Assembly: GCF_014270035.1 (NCBI RefSeq)
Contig: NZ_JACNEP010000003.1
Location: forward strand, 186,001-250,000
Source: Neptunicella marina
GTDB taxonomy: Bacteria; Pseudomonadota; Gammaproteobacteria; Enterobacterales; Alteromonadaceae
Direction: 5' to 3'
DNA length: 64,000 bases
The position numbers and the translations under genes are program-made. Positions 28,797 to 36,802 of this stretch are shown here, piece by piece. The notes below the pieces were generated by a model, which worked only from the letters and a program-made list of their open reading frames with translations, had not been told where the DNA came from and did no database searches. Position 1 is the stretch's first letter. Every line of letters starts with the position of its first letter.

Positions 28797-29267
28797 TTAC
28801 ACAGTTTCCTGCCTGAGTATGATCTCATCGAGCATATCCAGACAGAGCGTAAAACGCGTAGCAATATTGGAATACATCTCCCGTAATTGCTTATCCTGTG
28901 TTTGTCGGGTAAAGCGAACTAAAGATTGCAGATTATCTGCTTCAAGCTGACGAAGCTTGGTCAGAATCTCATGATCGCTGATATCCCAGTCCTGCTCCAA
29001 TGCATCCAAATACCACAGATTTAATTCCTGTTTAGGTGTATTGAAGATTTCGACCTTCTTCCCGGACATTTGCAGCCTGTGAGTCAATTCCCTTAACGTC
29101 TGATTTCGGGTATTGGCTATTTGCAGAAGCGTACGCCTAATAGCGTAATCTTCTACCGATTTAGCAGCCTGTTGGTAAAAAGACTCACCATCGTGACAGA
29201 CCATCACCAACCTTTGTACAGCCGATGTGTCCATCGCAGTTAGTGAGTCAGAAGGTACATCTAACAT
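28797..29267 (-). CDS. DUF2383/PA2169-type four-helix-bundle protein
   Basis: This 156-residue protein looks like the ferritin-like four-helix bundle family annotated as DUF2383 or PA2169. The helices carry VQRLVMVCHDGESFYQQAAKSV, RRTLLQIANTRNQTLRELTH and a long C-terminal pair. Unlike ferritins the set of Glu/His metal ligands is not complete, so iron binding is uncertain. The ATG start has AGGAG five bases upstream. It is divergent from a sigma-54 activator gene, with about 290 bp between them. Function unknown; relatives are often stress-induced. Confidence 0.75.
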   Translation of the reverse strand: MLDVPSDSLTAMDTSAVQRLVMVCHDGESFYQQAAKSVEDYAIRRTLLQIANTRNQTLRELTHRLQMSGKKVEIFNTPKQELNLWYLDALEQDWDISDHEILTKLRQLEADNLQSLVRFTRQTQDKQLREMYSNIATRFTLCLDMLDEIILRQETV

Positions 29268-29517
29268 AATGACTCCTCTGTGTTAGCTGGTTAGCCACCA
29301 ACCTACAACAAACAAGTTCTATGCCAGGCAGATAACTTACTGATATAGTTAAGAAATCGAATTATTTGTCGCCATTCTCTGGTAATTCTTACAAGGTTAA
29401 ACTGACAAAGTTTCACGTCCGGCAGCAACGTATCTGGCCAATTGCACTGATAGGATCACTTTTTGCTTGATACTATTTAATTTTCAGGGCTTTATAGCCT
29501 ATCGGCCATTTGGTCAC

Positions 29518-29538
29518 CACCATCAAAATGGTGTTTTT
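29518..29538 (+). terminator. Terminator-like hairpin just before the sigma-54 activator start
   Basis: CACCAT-CAAA-ATGGTG followed by TTTTT ends 15 bp before the ATG at 29554. Bases upstream (CCATTT near 29507) can pair with AAATGG instead, so two exclusive folds are possible. This could be a leader attenuator, or chance. Confidence 0.4.
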
Positions 29539-29553
29539 AAAGGAATTTACTGC

Positions 29554-30900
29554 ATGGCGCGTCCAAAATTGTTTTTCCATTTGCATCAGTCAGCGATCGA
29601 GCAAGCGTTGTTAAGTTCAGACGTAGCAAAGAAATTTTTGCTCGCGAAGAGCAATCATGTTGAAAGTTGGATTGATCAGTTAAACGAAGTGGAAGCCAAT
29701 TTGGCGGTGATTGAAGTCAGCACTTTTAATAAACAGGATTATCAGCGACTACTGGCGATCGAGGAATTAGCTGAGATAGATCTGTTGCTGCTTAGCGACG
29801 GTGAGCCAAATGAATATCTGGATAAAGCTATGTTGCGTGGTGCGGGTTACCATTTCCGCAGTCCATTTAATATGGATATGATTGAAGAAACCATTGCTGA
29901 TATTTACGAAGATTACACTGCGCAACATGCCAATGCGCAAAAAATTGAAACCAGTGATTTAGACCAGTTTGGTTTACTGGTTGGCTCGAGCAAACCAATG
30001 CGTCGCTTATATCGCACTGTACGCAAGGTGTCGGCAACAGAATCAAGTGTACTGCTAATCGGAGAAAGTGGTGCAGGTAAAGAATTAGTCGCCAATACAG
30101 TGCACCTGTTTAGTAAGCGCAGTGAAGGTCCATTTTTGGCAATTAACTGCGGTGCGTTAAGTCCCGAATTGGTTGATAGCGAATTATTTGGTCATGTGAA
30201 AGGCTCTTTTACTGGTGCACATCGTGATCATGATGGTGTATTTGAACAAGCCAGAGGCGGCACTTTGTTACTCGATGAAGTGACAGAAATGCCGTTAGAA
30301 CAGCAGGTTAAATTATTGCGTGTACTCGAAAGTGGTGAGTTTCGACCAGTAGGTAGTAGCAAAACCCGTACAGCGGACGTGCGGATTGTGGCGGCAACCA
30401 ACCGTGACCCAGCGGAGGCGATTGCAAGTCAGTTTATTCGTGAAGATTTATATTTCCGTTTGTCACAATTTCCCATCAATGTGCCACCGTTGCGTAATCG
30501 TGCGGGTGATATTGTCGGACTGGCCAAACATTTCTTAGCTTATCGTAATGCAAAAGAGCAACAGGCTAAACAGGTGTCCGATGCGGCGCTGGAGGTGTTA
30601 AATAATCATAACTGGCCGGGTAACGTACGTGAGCTTAAGCATGTGATTGAGCGTGCGTTTATTTTGGCGGATGAGGTTATATTGCCAGAGCATCTTATTT
30701 TGGATGACACCAGCGAAACAACAAGTAGCAGCGACGAGATTAGCGTACCTACGGGCGTGCCTTTGCACGAGATTGAAAGGGTTGCCATTGAACAAACCTT
30801 GCTGGAAAACGACGGGAATAAGTCTGATACCGCTGCACAATTAGGCATTAGTGTTAAAACTCTCTACAACAAACTGGAAAAATATCAGGACGGTGAATAA
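29554..30900 (+). CDS. Sigma-54-dependent Fis-family transcriptional activator
   Basis: The 448-residue protein has a receiver-like N-terminal domain (residues 1-125), an AAA+ domain and a Fis-type helix-turn-helix. The first domain shows no clear phosphoacceptor Asp or conserved Lys, so it is probably a degenerate receiver. The AAA+ part shows Walker A GESGAGKE, the sigma-54 contact loop as GSFTGA (Ala to Ser variant of GAFTGA), Walker B GGTLLLDEV and the arginine-finger region REDLYFRLSQFPI. The C-terminus ends in DTAAQLGISVKTLYNKLEKY. ATG 29554 with AAGGA upstream is chosen over a long upstream TTG. It should activate RpoN promoters; targets are unknown. Confidence 0.9.
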   Translation: MARPKLFFHLHQSAIEQALLSSDVAKKFLLAKSNHVESWIDQLNEVEANLAVIEVSTFNKQDYQRLLAIEELAEIDLLLLSDGEPNEYLDKAMLRGAGYHFRSPFNMDMIEETIADIYEDYTAQHANAQKIETSDLDQFGLLVGSSKPMRRLYRTVRKVSATESSVLLIGESGAGKELVANTVHLFSKRSEGPFLAINCGALSPELVDSELFGHVKGSFTGAHRDHDGVFEQARGGTLLLDEVTEMPLEQQVKLLRVLESGEFRPVGSSKTRTADVRIVAATNRDPAEAIASQFIREDLYFRLSQFPINVPPLRNRAGDIVGLAKHFLAYRNAKEQQAKQVSDAALEVLNNHNWPGNVRELKHVIERAFILADEVILPEHLILDDTSETTSSSDEISVPTGVPLHEIERVAIEQTLLENDGNKSDTAAQLGISVKTLYNKLEKYQDGE

Positions 30901-30928
30901 ACTCGCCACCTGTTGACCTAAGAGGTAT

Positions 30929-32566
30929 TTAACTTTGTTGAATATCCTCTTTGCTAAATACCGCTAACGACTGTGGATTAATTTCAAGCTGTAGTTTATC
31001 AGCCTGTTCTGGTTCACCATCAATTACATATTCCAGTGGCTCACCATCTTTGCGTTCAATGGTGACTTTAGCCGCGCGGGTATATTGAATACTGTCGGAG
31101 CGATACTGAGATGTCAGCCCGGAAAATGCCAGTTCGGTCATACTGATGATTTGATCTGACGCATTTTCCCTTGCTGGTAACCAGGTAATATCAAACAATC
31201 CATCCTCTACATCCGGCTCCCCGCCACCTTGTGCTAAAACTGTGGTAAAAGGTGCGGCATTGGCGACCACAAAACTGGCACAATCCATTTCCTGCCGGGG
31301 TTTATCATCAAAGCTGATCATCAATATAGAATGTTCATTGGTATTAACCGCTTGCCAAAGTGCAGATAAGTAAGCCATCTGACCGGATTGATTTTTGGCT
31401 TCACGATCAGCCATTTTTATCATTTTCTGTTCGAAACCAACCCCCATCACTAGCAGCATTAAATCGCCATTACAGCTAGCAGTATCAATTTTGCGTTTAT
31501 GGCCCTGAATAATGGTTTCGCAGGCGGTTTCTGCCGGTAATATTTTACTGGAGCTACCTAACAATACATGTGCTAAAGCGTTTGCAGTACCCAATGGAAT
31601 AATGCCCATGGGGATATCACTGTTAATCAGGTTTTTTGCAACTGCGGTTAAGGTTCCGTCACCACCTCCGGCAATCAGCATGCTGGCATTTTGTTCCAGT
31701 GCTTCTTTAGCAAGTTCATCCGCGCCTTTTTGTTCTGTTGTTTCAACGATTTTTAGCTGGAAGTGCGGACTTAAGCGTTGCAGTATTTCCTCACGATATT
31801 CCCCCCATTTGCCACCGCCAGATACCGGATTAACGATTAACCAGGCGAATTGGCGTAAATCCGGCAACACTGCTTTGTGCATTTTACGCAGGACTTTTAG
31901 CTGGTATTTATTCAGGTTGGCAGTTTCGCGAATATCACGGATTTTTTGCAGTACCTCTTCCACACTGAGTTCCGGATATTTGCATAATAAATACGCCGCC
32001 ATTACCAGTACTGAGCGACCGCGACCCAGTGCGCAATGCACTACCACTCCGCGATTATCCCTGCGCTGGTTCTCAATCCAGTTAACTGCTTTTAGTAATT
32101 GTTTTTTACCCGGACTTTGATGATCAAGTACGGGCACATTTAAGTAAGCCAGTTGTTCTGATTCTGCCGTCCAGTCCAGTCCATCAAATTCAGCGGTAAC
32201 ATCCAGAATTGCTTTAACACCCACATCTTTTAAATCATGGACATCGTCTGGAAACAGACGACAAGCCAAAAATAAGCCGGGCTCAATTTGCTGAACCGCC
32301 GGGACTTTATCGTGACTGCGTTCGCGATGATTGTATATCTGCGCACCAATCAGATAAGGAAACAACAGCCAGCGAATATAGAGTGGGATCCTGCCATCAA
32401 TCTTTTTGCGGAAGATGTGTGCGGCACGAAAAATATAGGCAACGCTCACAGTGAGCAAGGATAAACCAATCCAGCCACTGATTATTTGTAAAGGAATAAA
32501 GGGCATCCATAATGCGGCTAATAAAAAAGTGACACTCGCAACCAAATAATATTTGATAATAAACAT
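30929..32566 (-). CDS. Dual-specificity phosphatase fused to diacylglycerol-kinase-type lipid kinase
   Basis: This 545-residue membrane-linked protein is a fusion. Residues 1-75 contain two or three hydrophobic helices. Residues about 90-215 form a dual-specificity phosphatase domain with the Cys-x5-Arg loop VVHCALGRGRSVLVMAAYL. Residues about 235-540 form a diacylglycerol/sphingosine-kinase-type (YegS/LCB5) domain, with the nucleotide loop IVNPVSGGGKWGEY and the catalytic GGGDGTLTAVAKNL. It may therefore both phosphorylate a lipid and remove phosphate from a phospholipid or phosphoprotein, at the inner membrane. It ends 28 bp after the convergent sigma-54 activator and is followed upstream by a membrane protein gene on the same strand. 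Confidence 0.87.
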   Translation of the reverse strand: MFIIKYYLVASVTFLLAALWMPFIPLQIISGWIGLSLLTVSVAYIFRAAHIFRKKIDGRIPLYIRWLLFPYLIGAQIYNHRERSHDKVPAVQQIEPGLFLACRLFPDDVHDLKDVGVKAILDVTAEFDGLDWTAESEQLAYLNVPVLDHQSPGKKQLLKAVNWIENQRRDNRGVVVHCALGRGRSVLVMAAYLLCKYPELSVEEVLQKIRDIRETANLNKYQLKVLRKMHKAVLPDLRQFAWLIVNPVSGGGKWGEYREEILQRLSPHFQLKIVETTEQKGADELAKEALEQNASMLIAGGGDGTLTAVAKNLINSDIPMGIIPLGTANALAHVLLGSSSKILPAETACETIIQGHKRKIDTASCNGDLMLLVMGVGFEQKMIKMADREAKNQSGQMAYLSALWQAVNTNEHSILMISFDDKPRQEMDCASFVVANAAPFTTVLAQGGGEPDVEDGLFDITWLPARENASDQIISMTELAFSGLTSQYRSDSIQYTRAAKVTIERKDGEPLEYVIDGEPEQADKLQLEINPQSLAVFSKEDIQQS

Positions 32567-32612
32567 AGGTACGTCTTGTTTTTCCTATTATTTTATTTAA
32601 ATGCTGTGATTA

Positions 32613-33287
32613 TTAAGTTTGTTGCTGCTTTTTATGTTCGACCAGTAATAACGTTGCCATGCCAGCTGCCAGTAGTAAAGGTAAATACCAGTTGGATAAA
32701 TTGAGCTGACATGTCATCAGGCTAAATAAAATACACCAGATTAGTGGTATTACCACCAATAACCAGCGTTTACCAAAACAGGTGAGTGATAACAAAGCAA
32801 TTGTCGCCAGTGCTGTGGGGGTAGGCATTAAGCCTACCATAGGAATTTGCCACAGGTTTTGCCCGGTAATTGATGCCGCCAGAATAGGTAACAAAAAGAC
32901 TGCCGCCAGCATCCAGTATCCCGCTTTGCTTAAACCGTGGGTGAAGGGATTAAAATAGGTAATATGCTCTGCCAGTATGATAAACAGTGCTCCTTCAACA
33001 ATGAAGGCTCCGGCATACAATTTAGCGAAGGGGGTTATGAGCTGGTAGTAGTTTAGGTGGAAAAACCAGCCAACCCAGAGCCAGCAGCCTGCAAACAAAT
33101 AGTTAATGGTTTTATGACGTTGTGGTTGGTGCAATAACCATAATATCCAGATCGCAACAATTAATGCACAAATTTGTAAGGGCCAGCTTTGGTGGTTGTA
33201 ATCAGAAATAAATTGCAGGTAATTATTTACCTTCAGTGTAAATATTTCTGACAGTGGTTTTGTTGTATTTATGCTCACTGTTTGCAC
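32613..33287 (-). CDS. Multi-pass membrane protein, DUF6064-like
   Basis: This 224-residue protein has about six to seven hydrophobic helices, starting with WPLQICALIVAIWILWLL. The conserved-looking QIPMVGLMPTPTALATIALL stretch fits the DUF6064 family as I remember it. Function unknown. The start is a GTG at 33287 with AAGGA close upstream; a second GTG three codons on is an alternative. It lies 46 bp upstream of the phosphatase-kinase fusion on the same strand and may be co-expressed. Confidence 0.65.
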   Translation of the reverse strand: MQTVSINTTKPLSEIFTLKVNNYLQFISDYNHQSWPLQICALIVAIWILWLLHQPQRHKTINYLFAGCWLWVGWFFHLNYYQLITPFAKLYAGAFIVEGALFIILAEHITYFNPFTHGLSKAGYWMLAAVFLLPILAASITGQNLWQIPMVGLMPTPTALATIALLSLTCFGKRWLLVVIPLIWCILFSLMTCQLNLSNWYLPLLLAAGMATLLLVEHKKQQQT

Positions 33288-33444
33288 TCCATCCTTAAGA
33301 GAGGGCCGCTCTAGTGGCGGCGCGGATGCAAACAGCTGTATGATTAATTAAATGTTGTTATCACAGCTGAATGCAAAACATACAAATAGTTAGCAATAAA
33401 CAGGCCATAAAAAATACAAATATGCGATGTTTGGAGTGTTGTAA

Positions 33445-34668
33445 CTACAGGTTCTGATTCATCAATACGGCTGACGGGCGTTTGGCAAACCTGATTAGAT
33501 AATACAGTATCAAAACCACGCCACATAACAGCGCATTGGAAGTAAATAGCACGGGACCTGAAGCTGCACTGAGTATGACTCCGCCAAAATAAGGTGCTAT
33601 TGCAAAACCAATTGAAAACAATGAGGCCGCGCCAAAATAAGCGCCCTTCATATTAGCGGGGGCCAGTCTGTCCACCTGAATATTCATGGTTGGGAATAAT
33701 ATTGCCTCACCCAGTGACATTAAAAATACCGCCGCAATCCATCCCCAAAAAAGGTTAACCGGATTAAATGCCATCATCAGCTGGCCGATGGCCAGTAAAA
33801 ACATGCCAAATACCACACGTTGATTGAGGCTGTATTTACCCAGTAGTTTCAACAATACAAACTGAAAGCTGATTATGGTTAATGCGTTAGTCAGAATAAC
33901 GGCACTGACTAATTCCACTAACTGCGGTACACCTGCTTGTGTCAGGTATTGCACTAAGGAAGTATCCATATGTGCATAGATATACAATACCAGTATATTG
34001 GCTAACACCAGCAATAGTAGAACCTGATCCTGCGCCATAAGTTTAAAGGTCTGTAGAAAACTAAATGATGTTTTTTTAATGCGCTGGTTTGTGGGGGGCT
34101 GTCTGGAAAAACCAATAAATACAGCAGCAGTCAGCAACACAAATACCAGCGCTGTGGCATAAAAAGTTGATTGTTGTGCCGTTAAACCCAGCCACACCCC
34201 GGCGAGTGGGCCTAATGCTGCACCGACATTGATGGCAAAATAACGAACTTGCAGGGCAAATTCACGCAGCTCCATTTGTTCGATTGAATCGCTTATTAGT
34301 GCTTTGGCCGCAGGATCCCAGATTTCCTTGCTAACAGCACACAACATAATGCACAGCACATATGTTGATAATGCTTCGGCCTGTGCCAGCGCAGTAAACG
34401 CTGTTACCGACAGGACGCCAGCTGTCATAAGCATCGATTTACGACCAAATCGATCTGACAGGGTACCGGAATAAAAACCAACAAAAATCGCAATTACCGC
34501 AGAGCTGCTGAGGATTAAGCCGATTTGCCACTCGTTTAAATTAAATTTTTGATACAACAAAATAGCCAAAAAAGGCCATACCATTAAAAAGGTACCGCGG
34601 GAGCAAAAGACACCAATGATCAGTATCCAGACAAGGGCTGGAAAACGGGTAAGCCAGGCAAATGACAC
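33445..34668 (-). CDS. MFS transporter (12-TM, drug/sugar efflux-like)
   Basis: This 407-residue inner-membrane protein is a Major Facilitator: twelve hydrophobic helices in two halves and the classic loop 2-3 motif GTLSDRFGRKSML around residues 64-76. The family exports or imports small solutes by proton coupling. The GTG start at 34668 has a weak ribosome site. It is divergent from the lipid-enzyme cluster beginning at 34843, so it could share a control region with it and move a substrate or product, but that is only a guess. Confidence 0.88.
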   Translation of the reverse strand: MSFAWLTRFPALVWILIIGVFCSRGTFLMVWPFLAILLYQKFNLNEWQIGLILSSSAVIAIFVGFYSGTLSDRFGRKSMLMTAGVLSVTAFTALAQAEALSTYVLCIMLCAVSKEIWDPAAKALISDSIEQMELREFALQVRYFAINVGAALGPLAGVWLGLTAQQSTFYATALVFVLLTAAVFIGFSRQPPTNQRIKKTSFSFLQTFKLMAQDQVLLLLVLANILVLYIYAHMDTSLVQYLTQAGVPQLVELVSAVILTNALTIISFQFVLLKLLGKYSLNQRVVFGMFLLAIGQLMMAFNPVNLFWGWIAAVFLMSLGEAILFPTMNIQVDRLAPANMKGAYFGAASLFSIGFAIAPYFGGVILSAASGPVLFTSNALLCGVVLILYYLIRFAKRPSAVLMNQNL

Positions 34669-34842
34669 GGGTTTTTCAATCCATTAATAAAGAGATAAGT
34701 TTATTAAAAATCAGACCATTTAACTATCAAATGTATTGCATATTCATTGAACTATTTGTGAAGTTATGTCTATGCTTACAAGTGGTTAATTATTAACCTT
34801 CTTGCAATCTTAGGTTCTCATTTTGTCGTCAAGGATTGAAAT

Positions 34843-35898
34843 ATGACAATAGCTGCAATGGCAAAAGCAAAAGGATATTCGCTTAATACCGTTCACTTTA
34901 CCACCGCAGATGGAAAACAACTGAATGTAATAAATGTCAGGGCTAAACAGGTACCTGATAAAAGCCCTGTATTATTGGTGCATGGTGCCGGTGTTCGCGC
35001 TGATATTTTTTGTGCACCGGTAGAAACCAGTATTGTGGATGCATTACTCGAAGCCGGTTATGACGTCTGGTTAGAAAATTGGCGTGCCAGTATCGATTTT
35101 CCAGCTAATGAATGGACGCTCGATCAGGCGGCTGTATTTGACCATCCCGCTGCGGTTAATGTTGTGTGCGAACAAACCGGTGCGCAACAGATAAAAGCGC
35201 TGATTCATTGTCAGGGCTCAACCAGTTTTTGTATGTCAGCCGCGGCTGGTTTGGTGCCACAAGTTAATGCCATTGTTAGTAATGCTGTGTCTTTACACCC
35301 CATGGTACCGAAGTGGTCAAACTTCAAACTTAGCTATATGTTACCTGTGGTGCGCAAGCTGACCGATTATCTTAATCCCCAATGGGGAAAACATGCACCT
35401 ACTGCCATGGCAAAAGTCATTTCTGCCATGGTGTCAATGACCCATCACGAGTGTAATAACCCGGTTTGTAAACAAGTCAGCTTTACCTATGGCAGCGGGT
35501 TTCCTGCGTTATGGAGCCATGAGAATTTAAATGAAGCAACGCATGATTGGTTACGTGATGAATTTGCTGCAGTACCCCTGCGTTTTTTCACCCAGATTAC
35601 CGCCAGCATTAAAAAAGGTAATTTGTTGAGTGCGGAAAAATTTGACCAGATCCCCACCGAATTTGGGGTTAAACCTCTGGCCACAAACGCACGATTTAGT
35701 TTGTTTGCCGGGCAGGACAATTTGTGTTTTTTGCCCCAGAGTCAGGAAAAAACATTTGAGTATTTATGCCAGACCGACAGTGACCGTCACGCGCTTTTTA
35801 TTTTAAAGGGGTACGGACATCTGGATGTATTTATGGGGAAACGTGCGGCAGAAGATGTGTTTCCACTGATGATCGAAGAGCTGGATAAAAGCGCCTGA
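34843..35898 (+). CDS. Alpha/beta hydrolase with apparent Cys nucleophile, first gene of a lipid-enzyme cluster
   Basis: The 351-residue protein has an alpha/beta hydrolase core. The oxyanion strand is PVLLVHGAGVRADIF and the nucleophile elbow reads KALIHCQGSTSF. Lined up with Gly-x-Nuc-x-Gly, the nucleophile is Cys123 rather than Ser, as in dienelactone hydrolases. A likely acid lies in LFAGQDNLCFLP and the His in KGYGHLDVFMG. There is no signal peptide, so it should act in the cytoplasm. The ATG start has AAGGA upstream. It is followed 22 bp later by the acetoacetate-decarboxylase-family gene and leads a run of five genes. Similar domains occur, as I recall, fused to cholesterol-oxidase-like proteins. 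Substrate unknown. Confidence 0.82.
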   Translation: MTIAAMAKAKGYSLNTVHFTTADGKQLNVINVRAKQVPDKSPVLLVHGAGVRADIFCAPVETSIVDALLEAGYDVWLENWRASIDFPANEWTLDQAAVFDHPAAVNVVCEQTGAQQIKALIHCQGSTSFCMSAAAGLVPQVNAIVSNAVSLHPMVPKWSNFKLSYMLPVVRKLTDYLNPQWGKHAPTAMAKVISAMVSMTHHECNNPVCKQVSFTYGSGFPALWSHENLNEATHDWLRDEFAAVPLRFFTQITASIKKGNLLSAEKFDQIPTEFGVKPLATNARFSLFAGQDNLCFLPQSQEKTFEYLCQTDSDRHALFILKGYGHLDVFMGKRAAEDVFPLMIEELDKSA

Positions 35899-35920
35899 CT
35901 GAGTCACAGGGAGGAAAAGC

Positions 35921-36802
35921 ATGTTTGGATTGCCAAAGAGAATAAAACGCACCCAGGGTAAATATGCTTTGGTTGACGGTATCCCCTTTAAAATGCCGGT
36001 GGATGCGGTGGAATCTCCTGCCTTTATGGCTGTATTCCCCATAGACGCAGAACAAGCTGCCACTTTTTTACCACGTAATGTACATCCACTGAGGCTATGG
36101 AAAAAGGCGTTACTGGTGGTCACTGTGATTGATTATCGGCATACCACTATTGGTAAATATGTTGAATACAGCATTGCTATTGCCTGTACTCACGGTAATA
36201 AACCTGCGCCACCGCTACTTCCTGCGTTATTGCCGGACGTGTTTAACATGGGGCAGTATGTATTAGATTTACCCGTGTCCTCTGAAATTTCGGTAAAGGG
36301 GGGAAAAGGCATTTGGGGAATGCCAAAACATCAGGCCCAGCTTAATTTCAACATAAGCGAAGACAAAGTGAGCAGCCAATATGATCTCGATGGTCAGTTG
36401 GTCGCCTATGTGGAAATTGACAAACCTGCAAAGGCACGGCTTCCGGTTAAAATGAAAGCGTCCAACTACTGCAGTTTTCGCGGTATGTTAATGAAGTCGG
36501 ATATTTTTCTGGATAACAAAGCGGGCATTAACTTATTTTCTAAAGCCAGAGCACGCTTTGTGATTGGAGAGCATCCCCGGTTACAAACATTGAAGCAGCT
36601 CAATATTGGTGCGCCTTTAGCTACGGTATTTTTACCCGCCATTCATGGCACACTGGACGACAGAATCGAGAGCTGGTTTTTAGATTTTGACGAATTACCT
36701 AAACAAACGCCTGAGGGTATGGAATCGGTGGTGAATTTAGGGTTAGGCGAAAGTTGGCTGCCACCACCCACTGCACCCGTACCAGCTGAGGATGAGCAGT
36801 AA
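35921..36802 (+). CDS. Acetoacetate-decarboxylase-family protein
   Basis: This 293-residue protein resembles the acetoacetate decarboxylase superfamily (ADC/DUF2071 fold): GKGIWGMPKHQAQLNF carries the family's conserved G-x-x-GxPK block, flanked by ALLVVTVIDYRHTTIGKYVEYSI. In true ADC a Lys forms a Schiff base with the keto acid; the Lys in MPKHQA is a candidate, but I cannot confirm active-site equivalence. Many relatives are not decarboxylases and instead act as hydratases or aldolases or have unknown roles. GGGAGG lies upstream of the ATG. Its stop shares one base with the next gene's ATG (TAATG), so expression is coupled to the patatin-like gene. Confidence 0.8.
   Translation: MFGLPKRIKRTQGKYALVDGIPFKMPVDAVESPAFMAVFPIDAEQAATFLPRNVHPLRLWKKALLVVTVIDYRHTTIGKYVEYSIAIACTHGNKPAPPLLPALLPDVFNMGQYVLDLPVSSEISVKGGKGIWGMPKHQAQLNFNISEDKVSSQYDLDGQLVAYVEIDKPAKARLPVKMKASNYCSFRGMLMKSDIFLDNKAGINLFSKARARFVIGEHPRLQTLKQLNIGAPLATVFLPAIHGTLDDRIESWFLDFDELPKQTPEGMESVVNLGLGESWLPPPTAPVPAEDEQ

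Noticed and set aside
31512-32120. Frame of 202 codons antisense to the phosphatase-kinase fusion
   Set aside because: The opposite strand encodes two recognised domains across the same region; the antisense text matches nothing.
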